Assembly: GCA_964621615.1 (NCBI GenBank)
Contig: CAZUMW010000005.1
Span: forward strand, 85,068-149,067
Direction of reading: 5' to 3'
Source: CAZUMW01 sp964621615
GTDB lineage: Bacteria; Desulfobacterota; WTBG01; CAIYCZ01; CAIRTM01
Length of the DNA: 64,000 bases
A program made the position numbers and the translations under genes. Of this stretch, positions 7,689-16,656 are shown piece after piece. The notes beneath the pieces were generated by a model. It had not been told where the DNA came from. It saw nothing but the letters and a program-made list of their open reading frames with translations, and searched no databases. Position 1 is the stretch's first letter, and each line of letters opens with the position of its first letter.

Positions 7689-9338
7689 ATGTTTTGTTTT
7701 CAATGCCAGGAAACAGCAAAAAATCAGGGATGCACGGTAAAGGGAGTATGCGGCAAGCCGCAAACGACTGCGGATCTTCAGGATCTGCTTATTTACGTGT
7801 GCAAGGGAATCGCCGTCTGCAGTGATGCTGTGCATGGGCAGCAGTCCGCCGCCGAGGCGGGGGCAGCACGGTTTGTATGCAAAGCCCTTTTTACCACCGT
7901 TACGAATGTTGCCTGGGACGACAATGAAATTATAGCGCTTATCAGGGAAGGGCTTGCGGTCCGGAACGATCTCAGGCACAGGGCAGGCGAAGCCATATCG
8001 GGAGAAATTCCGGACTGTGTCCTGTGGTATGCCGATGACCGGGAGAAAATCATTGAAAAGGCGATGGCCGATGAAGTCCGGATTACCGCATCAGAAGATG
8101 AGGATGTGCGGTCTTTGCGCGAGCTTCTCACGATTGGGTGCAAGGGTATCGCTGCCTATGCCGAGCACGCTGCGGTTCTGGGGCAGGAAAGCGATGATAT
8201 TTACAGTTTTATTATGCAGGCGCTTGCCTCAACCACCCGGGAGCTTTCAGTCGATGAAATGGTCGATATGGTTATGAAAGCGGGTGAAACAGCGGTTCAG
8301 ACCATGGCCCTTCTTGACCGCGCTCATACTGCCGCCTATGGGCATCCCGAAATCACGGAAGTCAATATCGGGGTTCGCGGCAATCCCGGCATACTGATAA
8401 GCGGCCATGACCTGAAAGATATGGAGGAGCTGCTGAAGCAGACTGATGGTACCGGCATAGATGTGTATACTCACGGGGAAATGCTTCCCGCCAATTATTA
8501 TCCTGCGTTTAAAAAATATGACCATTTTGTCGGCAACTACGGGGGATCGTGGTGGAAGCAGAATGCGGAGTTTGAATCCTTTAAGGGGCCGGTGATATTG
8601 ACCACTAACTGTCTGATACCGATAAGAAAGGACAATTCCTATGGCGAGCGCCTGTTTACCACCGGCGTGGTTAATTATGCCGGCGCACGGCATATCCCCG
8701 ACAGGGATCCGAACGGGGAAAAGGATTTTTCACCTGTTGTGGAAATGGCCAAAACGTGTCCGCCTCCTGAGGAGATCGAATCCGGAACAATTGTGGGCGG
8801 ATTTGCCCACAATCAGGTTTCCGCATTAGCTGAGAAGATAGTCGACGCGGTGAAGTCCGGTGCCATCAGGCGGTTTGTTGTTATGGCCGGATGCGATGGA
8901 CGCCATAAAGAGCGGGCATATTTTACCGAAGTGGCTGAAAAGCTGCCCAAAGACAGCGTGATTCTCACCGCAGGATGCGCAAAATACCGCTACAATAAGC
9001 TGAATCTTGGCGATATCGGCGGCATTCCGCGGGTTCTTGATGCCGGCCAGTGCAACGATTCCTATTCTCTGGCAGTCATTGCGTTAAAATTAAAGGAGGC
9101 ATTCGGGCTCAGCAGTATTAACGATTTGCCAATTTCATATGATATTGCCTGGTACGAGCAAAAGGCGGTAGCTGTACTGCTGGCACTGTTGTCCCTGGGC
9201 GTTCAAGGCATTCGGCTGGGGCCGACGCTGCCTGCGTTTCTGTCTCCCAATGTCGCCCGGGTTCTTGTGGAAAAGTTTGCAATAAAACCAATCGGTACCG
9301 CCGAAGAGGATGTAGCGGCGATGATGAGCGGTAAGTAA
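7689..9338 (+). CDS. hcp: Hydroxylamine reductase / hybrid-cluster protein, class I
   Basis: The 549-residue cytoplasmic protein reduces hydroxylamine to ammonia in vitro and is linked in vivo to NO and nitrosative stress. The N-terminal cluster motif C3, C6, C15, C21 (C-x2-C-x8-C-x5-C) is that of class I enzymes from anaerobes, which carry a 4Fe-4S cubane. The hybrid-cluster ligands are present: a His in SGHDLKDM, a Glu in THGEML, cysteines in TTNCLIP, MAGCDGRH, TAGCAKYR and AGQCNDSY, and Glu/Lys in WYEQKA. It heads a four-gene plus-strand operon behind the FNR/HcpR-type site. Confidence 0.97.
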   Translation: MFCFQCQETAKNQGCTVKGVCGKPQTTADLQDLLIYVCKGIAVCSDAVHGQQSAAEAGAARFVCKALFTTVTNVAWDDNEIIALIREGLAVRNDLRHRAGEAISGEIPDCVLWYADDREKIIEKAMADEVRITASEDEDVRSLRELLTIGCKGIAAYAEHAAVLGQESDDIYSFIMQALASTTRELSVDEMVDMVMKAGETAVQTMALLDRAHTAAYGHPEITEVNIGVRGNPGILISGHDLKDMEELLKQTDGTGIDVYTHGEMLPANYYPAFKKYDHFVGNYGGSWWKQNAEFESFKGPVILTTNCLIPIRKDNSYGERLFTTGVVNYAGARHIPDRDPNGEKDFSPVVEMAKTCPPPEEIESGTIVGGFAHNQVSALAEKIVDAVKSGAIRRFVVMAGCDGRHKERAYFTEVAEKLPKDSVILTAGCAKYRYNKLNLGDIGGIPRVLDAGQCNDSYSLAVIALKLKEAFGLSSINDLPISYDIAWYEQKAVAVLLALLSLGVQGIRLGPTLPAFLSPNVARVLVEKFAIKPIGTAEEDVAAMMSGK

Positions 9339-9394
9339 TAAAACAGTATTTACACGCAAGGCAGTAAATTTTATTCGTGACAGGAGCAGATAAT

Positions 9395-10144
9395 ATGAAA
9401 TGTCCTGGACAGGATACCCGGTACTGGAAGCCGGGAGATATATTCGATATACCCTGCCCGCACTGCGGCAGCGTAGTGGAATTTTTCAAAGATGATTCGA
9501 GCAGGATCTGCAGGCGCTGCGGCAGGCGGATCCCGAACCCGAAGTGTGATTTCGGCTGTGCGGCATACTGCAGATATGCAGATCGGTGCCTGCAGGAGCT
9601 GCCGCCTGATGTGCTTTCCGGGCGGCCGGATCTGTTCAGAAAGCGGGCGGCATCAGAAATGAAGCGCTTCTTCGGGGCCGATATCAGGCGCGCGGAACAT
9701 GCGCTGCGCGTTGCCGACTATGCTGAGCGGATAGCTCAGCAGGAGCAGGCTGATATGGGCGTTGTGCTTATTGCCGCCTATCTGCACGATATAGGTATGC
9801 CGGAGGCTGAAAGGCGGTATGACAATCCGGACGAGCAGTGTCACGAACGGCTCGGTGCTCCCGCTGCACGCACACTGCTTGAAAATATCGGTGCCGAAGC
9901 GCCGCTGATTGATGAGGTGTGCGATATCATTGGCCGCCATCACCGTCCGGGGCCGGAAGAAACAATAAATTATAGAGCGGTGTATGATGCTGATTTGCTT
10001 GTCAATCGAATGCAAAAGTATGCAGACAGCTCTCAGTGCCGGGACACAGCGAACGATGTGTGTGCAAACGGTTTTTTGACTGAGGCTGGCAAACGCCTGG
10101 CTGCAGAGGTTATACAACAGCACATCGACACACGGGAGGTATGA
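9395..10144 (+). CDS. Zinc-ribbon HD-domain phosphohydrolase-like protein
   Basis: The N-terminus (about 60 residues) is rich in cysteine: CPHCG and CRRCG form a zinc ribbon, and CDFGCAAYC plus another Cys may bind a second metal. An HD domain follows, with AEHALRVADYAERIA and the LHDIG doublet, and a later HH pair (GRHHRPG). HD proteins are metal-dependent phosphohydrolases, but the substrate here is unknown. The gene lies 56 bp after hcp and 4 bp before the next ORF. A GTG at 9377 is possible, but the ATG at 9395 is better placed relative to AGGAG. Its place in the hcp operon suggests a role in nitrosative-stress signalling, which is inference. Confidence 0.8.
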   Translation: MKCPGQDTRYWKPGDIFDIPCPHCGSVVEFFKDDSSRICRRCGRRIPNPKCDFGCAAYCRYADRCLQELPPDVLSGRPDLFRKRAASEMKRFFGADIRRAEHALRVADYAERIAQQEQADMGVVLIAAYLHDIGMPEAERRYDNPDEQCHERLGAPAARTLLENIGAEAPLIDEVCDIIGRHHRPGPEETINYRAVYDADLLVNRMQKYADSSQCRDTANDVCANGFLTEAGKRLAAEVIQQHIDTREV

Positions 10145-10148
10145 CGGT

Positions 10149-10892
10149 ATGAAGATAAAAAGAAAGATTATCACTATAGATGAAGAGCGCTGCGACGGGT
10201 GCGGAAGCTGTGTCAGCGCCTGTTCTGAAGGGGCGCTGGCAATTGCAGACGGAAAAGCACGGGTTGTTTCAGACCGGTTTTGTGACGGGCTTGGCGCATG
10301 TATCGGGGAGTGCCCTCAGGATGCGCTGCACATTATCGAGCGCGAAGCCGATGAGTTTGATGAGCGCGCTGTCCGGGAGCATGTTAACGCACCGGAAAAA
10401 CAGCATCCGGATGCTGCCGGCACGATGCCGTGCGGCTGTCCGTCATCGCAGATTATGGTGCTTGAGCGGGATAACGCGCAGCCTCGAGATGACAGGGGTC
10501 TGCCCCGGGAAACCGAGCTGACTCACTGGCCCATTCAGCTTCGCCTTGTTCCACCGGATGCAGTTTTTTTACAGGGGGCCGATCTGCTTATTGCATCAGA
10601 CTGCGCAGCTGCTGCCTGCCCCGATTTTCACCGGCGCTTTATTGCTGGCCGCGTGCTGCTTATGGGATGCCCGAAGTTTGATGATCTTGATAGCTACAGG
10701 GAAAAATGCGAGCATATTTTCAGAACCGCCGGCATACGGAGCATAATGGTTGTAATTATGGAGGTCCCCTGCTGCAGCGGAATGCCGGCGATGGTGCGGC
10801 ACGCGCTTTCAGCAGCACCGGCGCCCGTGTCGTGTGAGGTGGTGACCCTGAATTTACACGGTGCAGTGATTGATCGCCGCAGTGCTGCATAG
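10149..10892 (+). CDS. Ferredoxin-like iron-sulfur protein of the hcp operon
   Basis: This 247-residue protein begins with a ferredoxin domain. The first cluster motif is complete (C15, C18, C21, C25). The second reads CDGLGACIGECP and has Leu48 where the second Cys would be (C45, C51, C55), so it is incomplete. Further cysteines (CGCPSS, CAAAACPDF, CPKFDD, CCSGMP) lie in a C-terminal domain of unknown fold. It could pass electrons to Hcp. It resembles iron-sulfur proteins found next to hcp in other anaerobes, judged by context and motif and not by search. Confidence 0.8.
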   Translation: MKIKRKIITIDEERCDGCGSCVSACSEGALAIADGKARVVSDRFCDGLGACIGECPQDALHIIEREADEFDERAVREHVNAPEKQHPDAAGTMPCGCPSSQIMVLERDNAQPRDDRGLPRETELTHWPIQLRLVPPDAVFLQGADLLIASDCAAAACPDFHRRFIAGRVLLMGCPKFDDLDSYREKCEHIFRTAGIRSIMVVIMEVPCCSGMPAMVRHALSAAPAPVSCEVVTLNLHGAVIDRRSAA

Positions 10893-10955
10893 CGTGGTTT
10901 CTGACGATAATCAGAGGTAATACAGGAAGCTTTCAGGGAAAGGAGAATATTAATT

Positions 10956-11849
10956 ATGCAGTGGGAGCAGGAAGCGCTGAGCATCGTTGAAAGCATACCG
11001 GTGCCGCCACTCATGAGTGATTATGTCAGCCTGGATGCAGAGCGGCGCGCGCGCCGGCGCGGCCTTGAGGTTGTGACTGCTGATGTTGCTGTTGAAACAC
11101 GGAAAGGCTATGAGCAGGTGTTCGGTGCCGAGGCCATGGAGAATATGGGAAAAATGATCAAGGGGGAGGATGTCGGTCTGCCGGATGCATTTTTCGAGCA
11201 GGACGAGGGTGAGCTTTTTTCTGTTCAGCTGTGTCCGGTTAAATACGGCGCATGCACGAGGAAGAAGAGGTCGATGGTTGAGGATATACTCGTGCCGGTA
11301 CGCAGCCTGTTAAAAAAATTAGACATCACCCGAATCGTCATGGACCGGGCCAGGACGCCGCTTATGTCACATCACGTTTTCAGAGTTTCCATTATCGGCT
11401 GCCCGAACTGCTGTGCCTCACCGTATTTTTCCGACATAGGGATAATTGCGGCATATCCTCCGGCTGTACGTTCTGAAAAATGCATCCTCTGCGCCAGCTG
11501 TGTAGACGGCTGCAGCGAGGGGGCTGTTTCCATAGCGCATGATAGCGGACCGGCCATTGACAGGGAGCGCTGTGTTGCCTGCGGGGCATGTGAAGATCTG
11601 TGCCCGGAAGGCGCTTTGTATACAGAGCGCTGCGGCTATACGGTGGTGGCAGGCGGAACAGGAGCACGTCATCCGCGCCTGGCCCGGACGGCTGCTTTAT
11701 TCACCGACCGTCGCGGCGTCCTGAGGATTCTGGAAAACGCTGTGCATATCTATGAAAATGCTTCTGCAGACGGCAGGGAGCGTCCCTTCTATGACATAAT
11801 TTCGCAATATGATAATGATGCGCTCCTTGATAGCGTGCCTCAGCGATAA
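10956..11849 (+). CDS. Small siroheme-reductase-like protein with 2x4Fe-4S ferredoxin domain
   Basis: The 297-residue protein combines a truncated sulfite/nitrite-reductase-like region with a C-terminal bacterial ferredoxin domain. The segments LCPVKYGACTR and GCPNCCASPYFSDIG resemble the C-x(5-6)-C ... C-x3-C cluster-siroheme signature of sulfite reductases (AsrC/DsrAB, COG2221 type). Two complete CxxCxxCxxxC motifs follow (from CILCASC and CVACGAC). It lacks the long N-terminal half of true sulfite reductases. As the last gene of the hcp operon it may serve nitrite or NO-derived substrates; this is inference. An AAAGGAG site precedes the ATG. Confidence 0.75.
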   Translation: MQWEQEALSIVESIPVPPLMSDYVSLDAERRARRRGLEVVTADVAVETRKGYEQVFGAEAMENMGKMIKGEDVGLPDAFFEQDEGELFSVQLCPVKYGACTRKKRSMVEDILVPVRSLLKKLDITRIVMDRARTPLMSHHVFRVSIIGCPNCCASPYFSDIGIIAAYPPAVRSEKCILCASCVDGCSEGAVSIAHDSGPAIDRERCVACGACEDLCPEGALYTERCGYTVVAGGTGARHPRLARTAALFTDRRGVLRILENAVHIYENASADGRERPFYDIISQYDNDALLDSVPQR

Positions 11850-11928
11850 ATGATGCAGGCAATGAGCGAAGCCTGCCGTATATGGATCGCAGATGAGTTT
11901 TATGAGGCTGCTGATTGGTGCACGTCAT

Positions 11929-12537
11929 TCAGGGGCTGCCCAAATGTGCGGTGAGCTTCTGTGCAATATGCCCTGCGGCCCGGGTAAGCGCATCTGCAGT
12001 GTTTGAAGAAATAATACGAATATAATACCTCCCGATCACTAAAAAATAGTGCGAGCGGATCCGGTAACCGGCCCGGCCGAGCGAAACAGGGTCGGCGTGT
12101 TCAGGGCGTTCAGCGGAAAAAATGCTGAGCGCATGTTCCGGAGCCCCCATGTCATATATGTACACGTCGATTACATGCCGGGGGTTCTTTGTTTGGATAA
12201 ACGCCATAAAAAAAGCTTTTTCTACATGATGGGCACGATATCTGTCCGCAGCGCCGTTAATGAGCTGATATAAATGTTCCGGAGTGTATTCACGGACGCT
12301 GCTATCGATTTTCCAGCTTGGAGGGGCAGCGTCTTCGGCTGTTTCTTTCGTGACAGCCGGAACAGATGCTGCTGTTGAGCCGGGGGATCCGTTGTTGAGG
12401 GTCTGTGTGGCAACGGCCGGCAGCCGGTTTGACGGTTCTGAAGCCGAGGCCGTGCAGCATACAGCAAGAAATACCCCGACCAATGCCGACTTCCGGGGCA
12501 GCACATGTATACCATATCGTACCAGTGTGTGCGGCAT
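11929..12537 (-). CDS. Exported DUF6599-like protein
   Basis: From the ATG at 12537 (preceded by AGAGAGGA) the protein has a cleavable signal ending near TASASEP, a low-complexity linker, and a domain with W..D..REYTPEHLYQLINGAA, IDVYIYDMGAPEHALSIFS and GRYYIRI motifs. These match the DUF6599 pattern of periplasmic proteins from anaerobic bacteria, whose function is unknown. An upstream in-frame ATG at 12570 lacks a ribosome-binding site. The gene is convergent with the hcp operon and divergent from mltF. Confidence 0.7.
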   Translation of the reverse strand: MPHTLVRYGIHVLPRKSALVGVFLAVCCTASASEPSNRLPAVATQTLNNGSPGSTAASVPAVTKETAEDAAPPSWKIDSSVREYTPEHLYQLINGAADRYRAHHVEKAFFMAFIQTKNPRHVIDVYIYDMGAPEHALSIFSAERPEHADPVSLGRAGYRIRSHYFLVIGRYYIRIISSNTADALTRAAGHIAQKLTAHLGSP

Positions 12538-12855
12538 AGCAATCCTCTCTTTTCTGCTTAAGGCTAGCATAGCACCGCCTGTTGTTAAAGACGTGTTTTA
12601 TCCTGTAACACCCGTCCCTGCAATAAGCTCTATTATGTAATGTTAGTGTGTTGTTTATAGCTTATTGTTCTGCTATAATATATTATAAAAACGAAATATG
12701 TGAAAAATTTTCTACCTGTTTCCTTTCGATAAAATGCTATATTGTGCAGACGATTAATTGTATCACGTATGTCCCTGACAGTTCCATTGTCAGGGTATGT
12801 TTTTCTGATTATACTTTAAACATAACATGGCATCATCTGTCTGCAGGGAGCATAT
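12538..12855. other. Divergent intergenic region with terminator-like hairpin
   Basis: This 318-bp AT-rich gap should hold the promoters of the DUF6599-like gene and mltF. Apart from the hairpin at 12773-12795 nothing else was recognised, and no small ORF has a good start. Confidence 0.5.
12773..12804 (+). terminator. Terminator- or attenuator-like hairpin upstream of mltF
   Basis: CCCTGACA at 12773-12780 pairs perfectly with TGTCAGGG at 12788-12795 around a 7-base loop, followed by TATGTTTTT. It lies 50 bases upstream of the mltF start. It could end a short upstream transcript or attenuate mltF. Confidence 0.4.
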
Positions 12856-14232
12856 ATGCAGAGTCATAAGCCGTATCAGCCTCTGATAATGCGGTTGTAT
12901 TCCGGAATCTTTCTGCTGTTTGCGCTGCTGCTTTTCCCGGGATGCCGGTATAGTCCGCTCAGCGACGGCTCGGTTGACCGGATTGTGCAGTCCGGAAAGA
13001 TCGTGATGATAACCCTGAATAATGCAAATTCCTATTATATGTACCGGGATAAGCCCGCAGGGTTTGAATACGATCTTGGCAAAGCCTTTGCCGAGTATCT
13101 CGGCGTAGAGCTGGAAGTAATCACGCCGGGCTGGAACAACCTGGCTTCGTGCCTTTCTGAGGAAAAAGGCGACTTCATCGCTGCAGGAATTACAATCACG
13201 CCTGAGCGCCGGGAGCATGCTGCATTTTCCGATGGATACATGAATGTGCAGCAGCGCCTGATAATGCATAAAAATAATTACAGTATAGACTCGCTCGATG
13301 ATATTGATAACGCAACAATTCATGTGCTCCGCCATACCTCATATCACCGTCGCCTTGAGGAGCTTATCGAGGAGGGCATTCCGCTAAAGCTGCGCCTGTA
13401 TGACTACATCTCAACCGAAGAGATGCTCCGCCGCGTTGCCGCAAAAGAGATTGAGCTGACAGTGGCTGACTCACACATTGCGCTTTTGAACCGCCGCTAT
13501 TATCCGGATATCAAGATAGCCTTCCCCGTTTCTGAAAATCAGTCTCTTGGATGGGCAGTGCGAAAAGGGGATGAGCAGCTCCTGGGAAAGATTAACGAGT
13601 TTTTTGATACGATCAGGGAAAGCGGCCGCTTCGGCAAAATTTACGAAAAATATTATGCAGATGTTGAAATATTCGATTATGTTGATTTAAAAAAATTCCA
13701 TATCCGCGTCGATACCCGCCTGCCCCGGTACATAAATATGATAAAAAAAGAGTCGGATAAATACGGCTTTGACTGGCGGTTAATCGCCGCCGTCATTTAT
13801 CAGGAATCTCACCTTGATCCGCGGGCGCGCAGCTATACCGGCGTGCGGGGCCTTATGCAGGTGACGCGGCTGACCGCACGGGAAATGGGCATCTCAAACC
13901 GGCTTGACCCCAGGCAGAGCATACAGGCGGGCGTTAAGTATCTGGCAAAAATGTACAAGCGGTTTCCTGAAATCGAAAATCCGCGGGAGCGGATGCTGTT
14001 TGCCCTGGCAAGCTATAATATCGGCTATGGGCATGTGCGCGATGCCCAGCGGATTGCGCGGCGCAAAGGGCTCAATCCTCAGAAATGGTCGTCCATGGAA
14101 AAAACACTGCCGCTGCTGCGCTCCCCCCGCTATTACAGAAAAACAAAGCACGGCTATGCCAGAGGCACGGAGCCGGTCCGCTATGTTGACCGCATTGTCA
14201 TGTACTATGACATACTGCGGCAGAAAATTTGA
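12856..14232 (+). CDS. mltF: MltF-type membrane-bound lytic transglycosylase
   Basis: The 458-residue lipoprotein has a leader ending LLFPGC (lipobox), so it should be outer-membrane anchored. Residues about 40-270 form a periplasmic amino-acid-binding-protein-like (SBP_bac_3) regulatory domain. The C-terminus is an SLT lytic transglycosylase domain with the catalytic Glu in AAVIYQESHLDP, followed by GVRGLMQVT and the AxxSYNxGxGHV motif (here LASYNIGYGHV). This order is diagnostic of MltF, which cleaves peptidoglycan to 1,6-anhydro-muropeptides. GGGAGC precedes the ATG. It is convergent with the following gene, only three bases apart. Confidence 0.92.
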   Translation: MQSHKPYQPLIMRLYSGIFLLFALLLFPGCRYSPLSDGSVDRIVQSGKIVMITLNNANSYYMYRDKPAGFEYDLGKAFAEYLGVELEVITPGWNNLASCLSEEKGDFIAAGITITPERREHAAFSDGYMNVQQRLIMHKNNYSIDSLDDIDNATIHVLRHTSYHRRLEELIEEGIPLKLRLYDYISTEEMLRRVAAKEIELTVADSHIALLNRRYYPDIKIAFPVSENQSLGWAVRKGDEQLLGKINEFFDTIRESGRFGKIYEKYYADVEIFDYVDLKKFHIRVDTRLPRYINMIKKESDKYGFDWRLIAAVIYQESHLDPRARSYTGVRGLMQVTRLTAREMGISNRLDPRQSIQAGVKYLAKMYKRFPEIENPRERMLFALASYNIGYGHVRDAQRIARRKGLNPQKWSSMEKTLPLLRSPRYYRKTKHGYARGTEPVRYVDRIVMYYDILRQKI

Positions 14233-14235
14233 AAA

Positions 14236-16458
14236 TCACTGTTTATCAGGAAAGGTGTACTGAAAATCCAGGGTCATGGTGTGTACGCCCATGTCGCTGA
14301 CAATATGCCTGGTTCCGCTGATGCCTGTTTCTGAAATTTCGTCTTCCTGAAGATCGATTTTAGGCCACTCTGCCAGCCCGCATTCATTGTACTTGTACGA
14401 TTCCCCCGAGCCGGTACAGGTCACCCAGTTATAATCCTTTGCATCAGGGTACGGCTCGAATATCCCACCGGCCCCGTCTTCATCAATAGAAAACTTATAC
14501 GGCTCCTCACCCTCCTCATACGTTTCATTCAAAGAACCGCTGCAGGTATATGAGCTCTGTATAGTGCCTGCCGATACCGTAAACGTGGACGAGCAGGTCG
14601 CATGCCGCTCTATGATGCGGTACTGATCTTCAGCCGGGTCATACACAATCACATCGGAGGAATAGTATTCGGCATCGCTGGTCGGACCGGAAAGCGTAAT
14701 GTGTGTGTAGCCCGCTTCGGTGCAGGGCCCCTCCGGCGGCAGCATCCTGTCGCCGTCTCCCCCCCACAGAAAGCATGCTCCAGGCGATGAAGACGTATAC
14801 GGGTCGCAAAGGCCGACGATGCTGATAGTGCTGCCGTACGCCTGCCGGGCATTCATCTGGCTTACCAGCTCTCCCCAGTAAGATTCTGCAATGTCTTTGG
14901 TGAATTCAGAGTCGACTTCCCCCGTATAGCCGCTGTATACCTGTGCACCGCATGACAGAAAAGCATTTGCCACCCCTGCGTTATATAGCGAGAAGCAGCA
15001 TCCGGAATGAACGATGCTGTCGGGCATGCCTTTGCAGTAATGCCGGATAAACGCAGGGGTAAGTGCAAAATACAGTGTATTGTTGTCGTATTGGCCAACC
15101 AGGCGTTTTTTCTTTTTGGGAAGCTTGATATCCGCGGCGTATGCACGTGCGCTGGCCTTTGTGGCAACCTCGCCGGTTACAATAATTTCTTTGCCGTTGA
15201 CTATGTTTCCGTGTGAGTCAATGCAGACGGCACCATAGGTGCCCATTGTTTTAAAGGCGGCAACATCTGCGCTGCTGTCCGGAACGGTTTTTACGGTCAT
15301 GCCGGGGCAGGGGGCTCTGTCAAAAATATCATCAAGGCGGTGCGCCATTGAATACTGTCCGAAGTATGAATGAAACGGGGCGATCACAAGCGCCTTGTTA
15401 TTGCCTATGCGGGGGTTTGCTGCAGGGGCATCTGCTGTATTCAAAGAAGCGGTGTAATGCGAGGGCACTGACGGTGCAGAGCTGCGACATCTGCGCGTTT
15501 GTGTGCTCCCGCTTCGGGTATCCAGCAGAAGCCCCTGCAGAAACCCCGAGCTCAGCTCATACCAAATCCCCCCGCCCTGTTCCGGTGCGCCTGCAGCTGT
15601 AACATCTCTTTGTTGCTGAAGCCAGGTGACGGTTTTTTCCCGGGCGATGTCTTCGTCATATTGAGAGGTGTAGTCTTCGTATTTCTGCTGAACTTCAGCC
15701 GGGAAGGAGAGCGCCCGGTCCAGCTCTTCATCAGTGAACGGGCTGACGGCCCAGAGGCTGACGGCTTCGCTGTATGAGGTCTGTGTCTGCCCCTGCTCTT
15801 CGGTGGTCACTTTAACCCTTAGACGTATCTGCTTTTCATCGCTTTCTGTAAACAGGGCGGTTCCTGAATATACACCGTCACCCGCTGCGCTGTCCCCTGA
15901 ATCGGCTTCTCCGTCATCTTTGAGCTCTGCAACAGTATCCGCAACTTCTGAATCTGCGTCGATGCGTTCGACTTCTACGACGGCATCCGAAAGGGTTGTC
16001 GGGTTATTCAGGGCAGCAGTGAATGTCACGGGTGTCTGTTCGTTTGTAAAAATTGTGTCCGGCTCAGCGGCAGGGGGGCCGGAAAACGACACATACGGGC
16101 TATAGGTGACCGTGAGGGTGTCCTGCATTATGGTTCCGGAGGCTGAAGCCGCCTGAACGGTTACTGCTGTGTCGCCCGGTTCAAGCGGTACATCCCTGAT
16201 TGTCCATTCAGCGTCAGCTTTAATTTTTCCTTCCGCTTCAGCTCCGGCAGACCATGATATATACGATAGCGGAGCGGCATTCAGGCAGAATCCGGATAGA
16301 TCTATGGAATCGCTTTGTGTTGAGCAGGTCTCATTGCCTGTCGGAGACGTGATGACAATGGAGCCGGGTTGCGGCTGATGAGTGTCTTTACACCCGATAC
16401 ATACTACAAAAAGCACTACAAAAAACAGTATCGGAATACAGAAACAAAGATTTTTCAC
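14236..16458 (-). CDS. Large lipoprotein with Ig-like domains and a caspase/gingipain-like core
   Basis: A GTG at 16458 behind GGGGGAGC is the likely start, giving a leader that ends VVCIGC (lipobox). The N-terminal third contains two beta-sandwich (Ig/Big-like) segments. The middle region has GTYGAVCIDSHGNI and, after about 90 residues, VHSGCCFSLYN; this His-Gly then Cys-Cys order resembles the catalytic dyad of clan CD peptidases (gingipain, CHAT, caspase). The C-terminal 200 residues are Thr/Ser/Tyr-rich beta structure. The peptidase assignment is motif-based and tentative. The alternative is a surface lipoprotein of unknown function. The first ATG, at 16521, lacks a ribosome-binding site. 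Confidence 0.65.
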   Translation of the reverse strand: MKNLCFCIPILFFVVLFVVCIGCKDTHQPQPGSIVITSPTGNETCSTQSDSIDLSGFCLNAAPLSYISWSAGAEAEGKIKADAEWTIRDVPLEPGDTAVTVQAASASGTIMQDTLTVTYSPYVSFSGPPAAEPDTIFTNEQTPVTFTAALNNPTTLSDAVVEVERIDADSEVADTVAELKDDGEADSGDSAAGDGVYSGTALFTESDEKQIRLRVKVTTEEQGQTQTSYSEAVSLWAVSPFTDEELDRALSFPAEVQQKYEDYTSQYDEDIAREKTVTWLQQQRDVTAAGAPEQGGGIWYELSSGFLQGLLLDTRSGSTQTRRCRSSAPSVPSHYTASLNTADAPAANPRIGNNKALVIAPFHSYFGQYSMAHRLDDIFDRAPCPGMTVKTVPDSSADVAAFKTMGTYGAVCIDSHGNIVNGKEIIVTGEVATKASARAYAADIKLPKKKKRLVGQYDNNTLYFALTPAFIRHYCKGMPDSIVHSGCCFSLYNAGVANAFLSCGAQVYSGYTGEVDSEFTKDIAESYWGELVSQMNARQAYGSTISIVGLCDPYTSSSPGACFLWGGDGDRMLPPEGPCTEAGYTHITLSGPTSDAEYYSSDVIVYDPAEDQYRIIERHATCSSTFTVSAGTIQSSYTCSGSLNETYEEGEEPYKFSIDEDGAGGIFEPYPDAKDYNWVTCTGSGESYKYNECGLAEWPKIDLQEDEISETGISGTRHIVSDMGVHTMTLDFQYTFPDKQ

Positions 16459-16656
16459 GGTGCTCCCCCAGATAGTATTAATCTTTTTATAACAAATAAC
16501 AAGATTATGATGTGTAAACAAGAAAAAATTTAATTATATCAATATGGATACAATTGTAAAAACATACTTGTAAACATGTTTTGACGTACGGTAAAATCCT
16601 TTGAGTATATAGTCTAATAAAATACCTGTAATTGTACCCTGAAGGCTTACTTAATA

